Below are positions 1 through 10,038 of a DNA stretch of 64,000 bases, in pieces; within the stretch, counting starts at the first letter, position 1; each line of letters starts with the position of its first letter. This stretch comes from Clonostachys chloroleuca (taxonomy: Eukaryota; Ascomycota; Sordariomycetes; Hypocreales; Bionectriaceae), in contig JBANAY010000004.1 of assembly GCA_037952775.1 (NCBI GenBank), positions 3,968,001 through 4,032,000 on the forward strand. The letters run 5' to 3'. Under the pieces are notes generated by a model. It saw only the letters and a program-made list of their open reading frames with translations. It did no database searches and had not been told where the DNA came from. Position numbers and translations under genes: made by a program.

Positions 1-1199
1 ACTGACAGGCTTTCAAATGATGATCCCTGCGGTAGATTGATCGGATAATATTGATCATGCAGCATAACTAGGCAGTTTCCGTGCCATCAAATTTCCAAGC
101 GAGGGGCTAGCGCAGGTGGTTGGAGCAGGATCGGCAACAGTTCGTGAAGCTAACGAGTCTGCTAATCATCTTGCCCATCCTCCTACTGATGGTTTGGTCA
201 TAGACGAGTCCCTTTCTGGAGAAAGACGCGCATATTGGCCCTTGATTTAGGTCCTGCGGGCTAGCACACGTGAGAGTGAATAATTAAACCCAGATTAAAG
301 ACGCTGATGGGATAAGAACTAGGAGAGTCACGGCCTAGGCAAACGCGTGGCTATAATGGAGTCGCTTCTTTGACTAACAGACATAATTTAGTGCGCATTG
401 GCCATCTCATGCACGATGTAAGGTTAACGGCCATGCTAAACACTCACTTATGATCGCCGATCTTGCATATACTATGCCACGAGCTGCTGTATCACCATCC
501 TTTTCAGGTAGTTTTCCAAAACCAAGAACCCAAATAAGCCAATTGAACTTTGAATTGACATCAGAGCCCCGTTACGCGTTGAAACACTTCCCAAAAAAGT
601 CCACCCTACAAGAGTTGCCTGCGAGACACTGGGATATCTTTCGTTACAGACCGCCTCTGATCAGCATCAACTCGCGATTCCGAACGACCCTAAGGTATAC
701 GTGTTATATCATAATTAAATTATAGTTGATAAAAGATTGAGTACAGAGAAAAATTGCAATGGAAGATACCAGACCCGACATGTCAACACAGTGAATACGA
801 AAGGCAAAGCAGTAACATCTGCTAGCCCAAGACTACAGCCATGCAAAAGCAATTCTATTACGATTACAAAACTTCTCGTAATCTCCCGAGAGAGCTACCG
901 TAGTCCTTGAAGTTTAACTGCAGAAGGCTATATCGAGAACGTCGTATCTAGATATATATATATATATTTGACTATCGCATGCTTTTACAGAGATGGTACA
1001 GAATAAGTGAAAAAGAGAGACAAGACGTTTTAACAAAAGAAGAATAAAAAAGTCAACAGTCAAACGTGAAAGCTGGAAAGATGTTTGCTTTTTGTTACCA
1101 CCACCACATTCTTTTCATCGTCCCATCTTTCCTATATATGCTGTTGTCATTTATTTCATGCATCTATGTAGGTCAGCATTCATTTCGTCGGTCTGGCGA
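1..1199. other. Gene-poor stretch at window start
   Basis: I see no supportable gene here; the longest open frame (about 450-725, plus strand) has no recognisable motif. The stretch contains a short TA microsatellite near 952-967. At about 735-790 it contains a block resembling a second block near 37,943-37,995, described in the findings. Its right end is the 3' flank of the broken LrgB-like gene. Confidence 0.6.
952..967. repeat. (TA)n microsatellite
   Basis: A short uninterrupted alternating A/T run lies in non-coding DNA. It is a simple sequence with no function inferred. Confidence 0.8.
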
Positions 1200-2912
1200 T
1201 CAAACCAGCAACCGGATGACCTGAGTTATCGGAGGAATCGATGTCAATAGAACTGTAGTTGTACCAAAAATACTCATAGACAAGCTCGACAACGCGGCTG
1301 GTCGCGGATCTGTCTGAAGTAGTCGGGCGGTAACGACAGCAGCCGAGTTCGACCCCAAGGTAATCCCTCTCGTAACGTAGTCGTCTGCGTCAACAAGTTA
1401 GAGACTCTCTTTGCAGACGCAATTCGCCCTTTGTAACTCACCTTCCCGGATTCTGAGCCAAGATAAAAGGCGTTGCCCCACCAAAACCCCGAGAATCCCA
1501 CTCATAACACCAACCGATGCAACCGTATTGACATCTCCCCCAAGATTTTGGGTTGCAGGCAAAGCAAGCGCCAACGTAATGCTCCGCGATGCCATGGCAA
1601 GAGATCGCTGAGGCCGTAGAAAGAATGTCCCCGGCACCGGGACAACTAAATGTGCCGGGGTTTCCCCAGAGATAGAGATAGAGGTAGTCGACGCCGGGCT
1701 TGAACTGATGGAGCCCTGCTTGCAGACTGTCACCGCGGCTAGCTGCTAGAGCCCATATGCCTAGAACGGTTATTAAGGCTTATACTATTACGGGGTGAAG
1801 GTACTGCCGATACCGTGGCGGAACTCTCATTGCGACTAGATATGCTAGCACGCAGAGGCTAAGATGAACAGGCATGGCATAGCCTTTTGTGTAGAAGACT
1901 GGGACGCCAATGAAGATAAATACCGCACTCCAGATAGTGAAGTTGAGATTTCTTGTAATTGAAATCGCCCAGATATATGCCCTTGGTAGTGGGAGAGGAT
2001 CAGTAGATGGCATTGGGCTAGCAATTGCCGTGTGGGAGTTTTCCTCAGCATTATCCGCTTGAGTTGTCTTCCTTGCCAACCCTCCTAGTGAAATCGAAGA
2101 GATTGAGCGAATTGTGGGAGGGATTATGAGTGCCATTGGCATATGCTTTAGGCCAGTGATATGGTTGGGCCAAAAGTCTTGGACAGTTGAAACTTCCTCA
2201 GGCTCCTCAATGTCCTCTTCTCTTCACATTGCAGGAGCCCGCTGAAAGTAGTGGAGAATCCAGCGAAGTCCTTGAATTAAATTCGCAGCGAATGTCATCA
2301 TGACAACCCACCCAATCACTGAACTCGTTATTAGAGGCAATTCCGGTGCTTTTTGCTACTCTTTCAGCACTTGGATCAACTCACAGAATACGGCGATGAT
2401 CTTCATCACCTCAGAGATGGCAATTGGAGGACTGGTAGGGGGCATTATAAACGCAGGAGCGAAGAAAATATTTATCCATTTCAATGCCCAATCTCCCTAG
2501 TAGCAGTTAGCATAACTCAATAGATGAGATTGCCATTGAATCCTCAGTACCGGCACCTTGATAAGCCCCACTCCTGCGTTCGTTGGACGCGTACCTAGCA
2601 GAGCTTCGGAGCATAGCAGCAGAATGAAGAAGATGATCATACATGCCACGGATGGAGGAAATGATATTCCCACAGTTGAAAAGAATATCCGCATGCCAAA
2701 ACAGACGGCGAGCATCGACATGATGCCTATTGGGACGTATAGCCAGAAACTTCGAAGGTGGCGAGCAGATGAGGTGCCAACCTACAAAACCGGGACCAGT
2801 TAAATATCACCATTTAAGATCAGGGAAATGGAGAATCACGTACCACCTTGATGGTCTGCAAAGCGTCCTTGACGGCTTCCACTATGAGCTTCCTAGCCCT
2901 TCGATAAACCAT
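1200..2912 (-). pseudogene. LrgA/LrgB (CidA/CidB)-type membrane protein, decayed
   Basis: Spliced by eye, the minus strand gives a protein that starts MVYRRARKLIVEAVKDAL and has an LrgA-like hydrophobic half, including FPPSVACMIIFFILLL. An LrgB-like half follows, with SRSITLALALPATQNLGGD, GILGVLVGQRLL and, after the last intron, DDYVTRGITLGSNSAAV. The end is a TGA at 1202-1200. Fungal members of this family are LrgA-LrgB fusions; plant relatives are plastid glycolate/glycerate transporters. At least four introns look intact (for example 2843-2782 and one ending just before the DWALKW segment). The frame is broken by an in-frame TGA at 2226-2224 and an in-frame TAA at 1782-1780. Near 1603-1625 a deletion joins GDIL to RSLAMASRS in another frame and removes roughly 50-60 residues of the LrgB core. 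Sequence similarity is still high, which suggests recent inactivation. The family assignment is firm; the exact exon edges are approximate. Confidence 0.8.
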
Positions 2913-3015
2913 GATGATGTTGAAGTCTTCAATGGACTTTTACGCTATTTGAATTTTTTGTGATGGTTGTCGCAATCTTCACCAAACTCACGGTCCAGAG
3001 AAAATCAAAAGCAAC

Positions 3016-3035
3016 AACCCCCTTAGAAGGGGGTT
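3016..3035. repeat. Inverted repeat (perfect 9-bp arms)
   Basis: AACCCCCTT and AAGGGGGTT flank an AG spacer. A second pair, AGCAACA (3010-3016) and TGTTGCT (3048-3054), brackets it, so a nested hairpin could form. It lies about 100 bp upstream of the start of the broken LrgB-like gene. Its role is unknown. Confidence 0.7.
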
Positions 3036-3086
3036 TGTCTACCAGGGTGTTGCTTCTCAGAGAGAACACCGAGAAGTCGCCTCGGT

Positions 3087-3110
3087 GAATCGGCAAATGA
3101 ATCGGCAAAT
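3087..3110. repeat. Tandem duplication, 12-bp unit x2
   Basis: The unit GAATCGGCAAAT occurs twice head to tail with no mismatch. It is non-coding as far as I can tell. Confidence 0.85.
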
Positions 3111-3524
3111 GGAAGTAAGGATTCTGGGGAAGCGGGCACGACTCAAGGATCAAGCTTCGGACATCGAATTAAAGCCTCCGGATTACAAGAAAGACAGACG
3201 CTGGCCGAACGCATGTTCACCTAGTTGGCAGACTCCATTAATAGGCCGATCAATTAATTATGGCGGCTTTGCCATTGGATTTATCCGGACGAATGGGCGA
3301 ATGCTGGAAACAACGAATCAAGACCAAAATGATGAGAAGTCTCCATGTGTGCCCAGGGTATGGATTAGCTACTTGATTGGTTATTCATCGTGTCCAGACC
3401 GCAAAACTGGGCGGTCAAGAGATTTTGAAACGGATAGTACATTCCGGCATCTTTCTTCAGTATTCGTGAGTGCATCATTTGATTGTGGAAAGCTATGACC
3501 ATCGCAGAATATGCTTGTGGCTCC

Positions 3525-3881
3525 TCATAAGAATACAGAGACTCTCTCGTCTCTCGCGACAACATCGAAGACAAAAAGTTTCTCGTCTCTCTCCCTATAA
3601 GTTGCCTCTGCGATAACTTGTGCGTCCACGGGTGTCGGGGCAGTATGACCAACATCAACGGTAATGCCAACAGAGAGCTCGCTAGGTGCAAGATGTGGTT
3701 GGAGAACTCTGGCGCTTGCAGCCTCCATCAATGCAACCACTCTAGCCGTAACAAACACGTTTGGGAAGGAATCCTTTGGGTCTGAGGATATAGAACTCGC
3801 GAGGTCGGAGGTCGAGACTTTCAGTGAGGCAGTGGCGGAAGCACCAGGGCTTAGGCCAGCAGAGGAACTAGCCATTCTCAT
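3525..3881 (-). CDS. FlK-like hot-dog thioesterase, C-terminally truncated
   Basis: The 118-residue open frame resembles the fluoroacetyl-CoA thioesterase FlK and related fungal hot-dog thioesterases, which hydrolyse acyl-CoA thioesters. The motif FPNVFVTARVVALMEAA carries the Thr and Glu of the FlK catalytic set, and VGHTAPTP carries the His. The match continues through KLFVFDVVARDE and then stops. The usual final segment, with the G-x-G-T-H-x-R strand, is missing and I cannot find it in any frame just downstream. FlK itself is about 139 residues. The gene is therefore either truncated and probably dead, or carries a 3' exon I failed to recognise. The start could be this Met or the one two codons later. 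No intron is needed upstream. The neighbour on the left is also a decayed gene. Confidence 0.6.
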   Translation of the reverse strand: MRMASSSAGLSPGASATASLKVSTSDLASSISSDPKDSFPNVFVTARVVALMEAASARVLQPHLAPSELSVGITVDVGHTAPTPVDAQVIAEATYRERDEKLFVFDVVARDERVSVFL

Positions 3882-5466
3882 GAAGCGAACGGGATAGGTT
3901 AGGGGAGGAAGTCGGTATATCTACTGCGATGAGTTAGCCTAGCAATTAAGCCTCGAATTCAGTGAATACATACGGATAATGTTAACGTCCAGGCTCTATT
4001 GTGTTCATTTAATGGAAGGACAAAGAGAAGCTCGCCTCGAACAAGCGCACTTGACTTATTTGCACAGTTACCCTAGCTACATCATTGCACAAGGGCGCAG
4101 AAAGCTCTCTGATTTCTTTTTGATTAAATCCCATTGGTTGCTTGTCTTCCATGCGAGTTCCGAGCTCCTGAACTTTCGGAGAACCGGACTGTGCAGAGCG
4201 GAGACCGATTGAAACCGGAAAATGGTCAAGGCAAACCCGCCGACAAAGTCCTCAGGAAATTTCGAGTGTTCAAATCAACTTGCTATCGAATAGGGAAGAT
4301 TGAGGAACGGAATTCGCATGGCATCGGCCAAATTTTCCCATAACATCAGGGCTCTACCTATATTAGTACCGTATATTCACTCCGATCCTAACCTCCCAAC
4401 AGCAGCATTGCTAACATGTTACTTTGCTTGGTGGAATACAGTCATAGCATTGGAATAAATTCTGCTTGTGTTATCGCGCAAAATCCTCTGAATTGAGAGG
4501 GATTGGAAAGAGGTTCTGCGCAGTTATAAATCCCAGGGTAGAGGTTCTTAACCTCCATCCGCGCGAGTCTGAAGTTTTCGTACTTCACTCCAGATCTTGA
4601 CCGAACTAGACGACTTCATGGAACATGATCTATAGAATACTGAACTGGCGACTCAAGGATTACGATGCGCAGTAATCGATCGAGACCAGGTCGACGAGTG
4701 TGACGGGATAAGACAGTCAATTTCGTGTCCAATTGTGAGGTTAACAGCCCTCACAGAGCACTCATTGGTTCTAGTACCCAAGGTTCCCATTAGTTAGGTT
4801 CACGAGAGTTCAAAGACTTCCCTCTAGGACGGTGCAAGAGAGAAATATCCATAGCCTGTAGCTATGAACCAAGAAATGACTCGCTAGCCTTGAACTTGCC
4901 TAAAAAGGGGTTGAAATCCGTGCTGGTGGTCGAGGGAAACCTTAGCCGGCCCATGTAATTGAACGGGACTAGCCAACCACTGGAGCCAGTCTTTAATTGA
5001 CGAAATATTGGATTCGCTGACAAAAGCATGCTTCTGTTTGGTCACCGGCACATCTGCTGGCAAGACTCCCCGCCCTTCAGCAAGACCCCAGACAGCGAAC
5101 AGGGTCAAGCGGGGTGAAAACCTGGAGAAGGCCTCCGCACGAACCAATCACCAGGCATGTGTGCAACCCCTTACGCAGGAAAATGGATATCTAGTGGTGG
5201 GCAGTCACGTCTAGGTCAACCGAAACGAGGTTCGGCCCCTCATAGCAATCCTCTGCCCCAGATCTAGTTTGCCCCCAGCAAGCGAGGAACCAAGCGAGGC
5301 GGAGGCCCCCGTCCCCCGATCCTGATGGCTGGTTAAAAGTGAATCTAGACATGCCTTCCTCGAACCGTGCCCATTACAGATCCCCTCTCCCGAGATCTTC
5401 CCCCAACACTCAGCCAACCGAGGGCCTCGCGCCGCAATCGGTTGTCCGCATTCCCACTAAGCGGAC
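3882..5466. other. Intergenic, upstream of Zn2Cys6 regulator
   Basis: I see no recognisable coding motif. The part next to 5467 is pyrimidine-rich and probably contains the promoter and leader of the regulator. A GGTTCGG half-site resembling the motif described at 8138 and 13678 occurs at 5229-5235. Confidence 0.5.
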
Positions 5467-8012
5467 ATGATGTCGCTACCCAGCTCCCTACCTAGCGCTT
5501 TTGGCTCTGAGATCTCATTCACAACCCTGCTGGGCGCGGAGGGAACCGAGGCCGAAGATTCAATGACCACGCCAGTCCCCAGCCATCGCAAACCCGATCG
5601 CCTGTCTGTTGCATGCAAGCAATGCCGGAAGCGCAAAGTCCGATGCGATGCACAGCAGCCGAAATGCAAAAATTGCCGGGTGAGAAATGAGGTCTGTGAG
5701 ACCTCCGATCTCCGACGACCAGGCAAGGGGCCGGCTGTCCGCCGACGCGCTGCTCGGTCGACGGGCTCAAGATCTCAGTACGATCAGCAGGACCCTGCTT
5801 CACCGGTTGTCCCGTCGCCAAGGTCAAACAAATCAGGCCCTCACAGTGAAGACTTGAGCTCTTTCCAAAACACTGGCACCAATCATAGCCAAGGAGATAT
5901 CGAGTCCCCAACGGAGCTTGCATCCTCCAATGTAACTGCACAAAGTTTCCATGATATCCCGTCATTTTCAGCAACAAGCAAGCAAAGCCGGCCCAGTCGC
6001 CCGGCCAAAAATCATATCTCTTGGCTGACTCGCGGATATCAAGCCAGTGCAGCAGCCCAGGTTCAAGAAACTGGATCTGAGCAGGCTGAGCAAGATTCTA
6101 GTTCTGAGGTAACCCCTGATGTGGTGGTAAACACTGACGGCACGCCATATAGAGTGAAAGTATGCAATCATCATCTCTTTGACCGAGTGGTCTCAAGTTT
6201 AAATCAGCTGACATCTAATACCTTCTGAAGTTCCAAGGCGGGAGTAGCATACAAAGTCTCTTTACATTCGTTGACCTACACTTGGCCATTCATGGCTTTG
6301 ATCCTGCTAGTCCCTTGTTCAGACATGGAATGCATCAAAGCGAAGAGATTCCGCTATCTCTAGCCTTAAAGCTACCACCGCTACCCGATCACCAGAAGAT
6401 AAATCGGTGCCTTGATGTATTCTTCGACCGGCTCTGGCCATTCTATCCAGTAATCACTCGATCTACTTTCGAGGCAGACATCGATACCATAATTTCTCAG
6501 CAGCCGCAGGAAGTATCCGACCTCCAATTCAGCATTCAACACACCCATATACCTTGTTTAGTTGCAGTGTACTGCGTGCTATGTATCGGTATCAACGAAC
6601 TATCAACCGCAGACTCAGAGCTAAGTATCGAGTATTTAAATGCTGGATATCAACTGTATTCTCACCTCGTTGCGACCCCTTACTTACCCAGCGCCCAATC
6701 ATTATTCCTTCTAGCACTTGCTCTTCGATCATGGGGCAAGGATGGTCAGGCATGGCATATTGTCGGTCAAGCAATTCGCATTTCGCAGTCACTCGGCCTA
6801 CATAAATTAGTCATGAGACACTCGCCAGTCAAGGCGCAAGGAACTCCTTATAAACACTCAGATACTCTAGGGGAGAGGTTGTGGTGGTCGTGTTACGCCC
6901 TGGAAAAACAGATGCAGCTCGAGTGCGGAAGGCCATCGATCATCGACACTGAGTTTGATAATATTACTTTAACCTGGTCACAAGATCTCACTACCGGTGA
7001 CTCTTCGCCTTACTTCAAGGCCTGGATTTCACTCGCTGGAATAATGGGTCGCATATCTGACCGAATCTACGCGCATAAGTTTGGCAGTGCCGAAGAGATG
7101 CTATCTGAGACGATCAAGCTCGACAAGCATTTATTGGAATGGGAAACCTCACTGCCTGACAGCCTCAGGCCTCGGGACATATTTCTCGAGCACTTGGATG
7201 AGGCAAGTAAAATTTGTGCTGGGTTTCTATCTCAACAATACTATCATGTAGGCATTGCTATCCCCCTTTCTCTCCGCAGAAGCCGTGGCATTGTAGCTGA
7301 CAATATCCAGGCTCAAATATCTGCCTTACGAGTATCTCTTATCTTTCCTCAGCATGTGTTTTTGGCGGAGATAAAACGGCACGGCACAAAGTTATCTCAG
7401 ACACAGAGGTTATTGGCCGGAGCCTCAATATGTGCGCAGGCAGCAAGAGCCGTTGCAACGCAAATCCTTCAATTAGCAGATGAGAATGTACGATCCCCCA
7501 GCTTGGGCATTTCTCAAACATTCCTAGCTTCGGTTGTACTAGCACTCGTCATTCTTCGACAACCCAACAGCAGACTGGCTCGGTCCGATGTCGAGTTGCT
7601 CACTTCTGCCACAGAGCACATGGAGGTGTGGTACTACCACTGTGGATTTAGTCCAGGCTTCATTCAGGTATTCGTCGAGATGCGGAATCGAGTCGGTTCG
7701 GTCTTCCTCAAGACTAGCGCAAAAGCACCTCAGAGGAGTAGCTCCATTGCAACGTCATTGCCACGAACACAAGACGCGGTTAGTCAAGGTTTGGGGTTCA
7801 CACCGTCGATGGCCGGTAGCTATGGCCACGCCGGTACAACCCCGACTCATGGGAGTAGTGCCATGTCAGGGATGGGTAACCAAAATACAGTTGATGGATT
7901 CGACGATTCGGCACTCAATTTCTTCGGCAACATGGACTTTGAGGAACTCTGGAACATGATGGACTCGGATTTCATGTCATATGATACCGATATTCAGGTT
8001 ATTCCCTCATGA
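5467..8012 (+). CDS. Zn2Cys6 transcription factor with fungal-specific TF domain
   Basis: Two exons (5467-6159 and 6231-8012) are joined across a 71-nt GT-AG intron, giving 824 residues. The frame is continuous through the join (TPYRVK then FQGGSSIQSL). The zinc cluster is near the N-terminus: VACKQCRKRKVRCD followed by CKNC and C, with the six cysteines at 50, 53, 60, 67, 70 and 77. A Ser/Pro/Gln-rich linker follows. The second exon carries the fungal transcription-factor middle-homology region, including FFDRLWPFYPVITRSTF and the GLHKL and ERLWWSCYALEKQM blocks. The C-terminus is Gly/Ser-rich and then acidic (DFEELWNMMDSDF), as in activation domains. Proteins of this kind act in the nucleus on CGG-containing sites. 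It lies 380 bp upstream of a dioxygenase gene on the same strand, so it is a candidate local regulator. The Met at 5470 is an alternative start. Confidence 0.9.
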
Positions 8013-8137
8013 TACCCCTTTTTTGCACATTAGTAAAGCGATTAGTTTCAATCAATCAACATCTCTTTCCATTATTACAAGATCTTCATTGAAATTGTCG
8101 TTTGGCCTGCTTCCTTGATCCCTGCGCGGCGTGCGAA

Positions 8138-8174
8138 CCGAACCGGGAGCAAGGATTAGGCCATGCCCGAACCG
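8138..8174. promoter_or_regulatory. Paired CCGAACCG motifs in dioxygenase promoter
   Basis: Two exact copies of CCGAACCG (reverse complement CGGTTCGG) lie at 8138-8145 and 8167-8174, with a near copy CGGTTCGA at 8208-8215. All sit 180-255 bp upstream of the dioxygenase ATG. CGG-based repeats are typical Zn2Cys6 targets, and the adjacent gene encodes such a factor. The binding role is inferred. Confidence 0.45.
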
Positions 8175-8392
8175 AGCAGCCCCCTTCGGCCCACCAAGCA
8201 TGTTAGTCGGTTCGAAAGGATCTCTCATGCACTTTCTTATTGAGAGACTGTTCTATATACTTAAAGTGGCTAAAGGAAGCATGAGCTTGTTGAGCCTTAC
8301 AAATCACCGCCATCTACTAAGGTGTTACAATCGACTTGACTTCATCGCAGGTCCACTTCCAAATTTCAAACGTTTTACTTCGCTTCGTTAAA

Positions 8393-9587
8393 ATGCCAGG
8401 TGCTATCACTGTTACTCATGAGAGTCCTATCGCCTCTCTAAAAGCAGGCAAGAGACTCAAAGTCGATGGCACCGATCCAAAATTTGGTGACTGGCGTGAC
8501 GACCTCATCCGCGATGGATATGCTGTTGTCAAGGGTGCGATTCCTCAAGACCGCGCATTGAGTTATGCTGATCGCATGCTTTCTCTTATTGAATCATTGT
8601 AAGTGGGAAGTCTCTAAACATTGTTGATCCGCGTATACAGAACTAATATCAATATTTTAGTGGCAAGGGATACAAACGAGATGACCCTTCTACCGTCCAC
8701 CCCGACAACCTACCCGTCATCAACGAGAAGGGCATGCTACTGAACTATGGTGCTCCCCATGAAGACTTTGTCTGGGATGTTCGCTCTGAGCCTGGCGTCT
8801 ATGAAGCCTTCGAGAAGGTATACAACACAAAAGACATTATCGTCTCATTCGATGCCATTAACTACGGGTTTTGGAACCGTAAGAACTTGCCACCCAATAA
8901 GCCTTGGCCTCATCAGGACCAAGATCCCGAGCGACCTGGCTTCCGATGTCTTCAAGGTCTCGTGAACTTGCTCCCAAATGGCCCAAATGATGGCGGCTTG
9001 ATCGTCTGCAAGGGTGCTCATCTTCTGAGCGAGCAGTTCCATGAAGACATGAAAGACGAGGAACGCATTCCAGCGTGGACCAAAGAGTGGTACGGCTTCA
9101 CTGATCGGGGCATGGCCTGGCTGAAGGATCATGGTTGTGAGTGGATCAAGGTCGAAGCCGAGCCTGGAGATCTCCTCTTGTGTAAGTGTGCATGCCGAAC
9201 TCCCGTATCCGAATAGACTTAGTGACTGGGTTTCAGGGGACTCCCGTGCGCCACATTACAATGTCCCTGCATCGGGAACGCAGGACCGTCTTGCCATCTA
9301 CACATGTTACATGCCCGTAGCCGATGCTTCACAGGAGGATTTGGTCCGAAAGAAGGCTGCATTCGAAGGTATGGACGTAAATCTCCCCAGTCCTCACACA
9401 TATCTAACCATGATGTAATCCAGACCGTGTCGGAACTACTCACTGGCCCAATGCTCTTCATACGGGCACGAACAGGGCTAAGCGCAACGGAGAGCCTGAT
9501 TCAATTATTCGAGACAGGCCAATTAACGAGCCGAAACTCAGCGAGAGGGCTTTCAAACTTACTGGCATTCCTTACATCAAGATTTAG
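8393..9587 (+). CDS. PhyH-type Fe(II)/2-oxoglutarate dioxygenase
   Basis: Four exons (8393-8598, 8661-9181, 9237-9368, 9424-9587) with introns of 62, 55 and 55 nt give a continuous 340-residue protein. The phytanoyl-CoA dioxygenase-like signature is present. The iron triad is His153 and Asp155 in PWPHQDQD with His249 in SRAPHYN, and Arg260 in TQDRLAIY is placed to bind 2-oxoglutarate. Other family blocks are DGYAVVKGAIP near the N-terminus, GGLIVCKGAH and AEPGDLLLWDSRAPH. Enzymes of this kind hydroxylate or desaturate small molecules in the cytosol, often in secondary metabolism; the substrate cannot be read from the sequence. It follows a Zn2Cys6 regulator on the same strand, and its promoter carries a repeated CGG motif also found before the MFS gene at 11.9-13.6 kb. 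The start is the only well-placed Met before the first conserved block. Confidence 0.88.
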
Positions 9588-10038
9588 CAACCATACGTAG
9601 TGCTCCCTTGGATTAAGAGAAATTGCATCAGAGAATCACAGTCTCTAGTATTATGAAATTAAATATTAACGAATTTGTCATTCAGAACTATAAGGCCAGT
9701 CTGACTATCATTGTTTGCTAGTAAGAAGACGTTGTCGCTGATAGGAGGTGGTCTTTGTACCACGTTTCAACGCGAATGTCCTTAATTGAATAATTCATCC
9801 AAAACATGTCAACGTTGAAGTCTATGCCTTCGAGATCGATCAGGGGGGTACTAAAAGGCCCAGTATCTCCAAATTTAGTAAATATATTCTGTGAAGATAA
9901 TGATTGCATGTCAAAGTGGTGGCTTCGTTTATTATTAGCGGAGAGTTGGGCCTGTCTCATCAGTCAGCTCCAATTGCGGGGTATTCAGAATCGGCGATGG
10001 AAAGCCACAAAGCTTGCCCTTCAGTATAAAACATCACG
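9588..10038. other. Intergenic between dioxygenase and HET gene
   Basis: AT-rich with no coding motif. A TATAAAA string ends about 8 nt before the HET start codon, too close to act as an ordinary TATA box for that ATG. Confidence 0.5.

Noticed and set aside
10024..10030. TATAAAA immediately before the HET start codon
   Set aside because: It is too close to the ATG to act as its TATA box; probably chance in an AT-rich leader.
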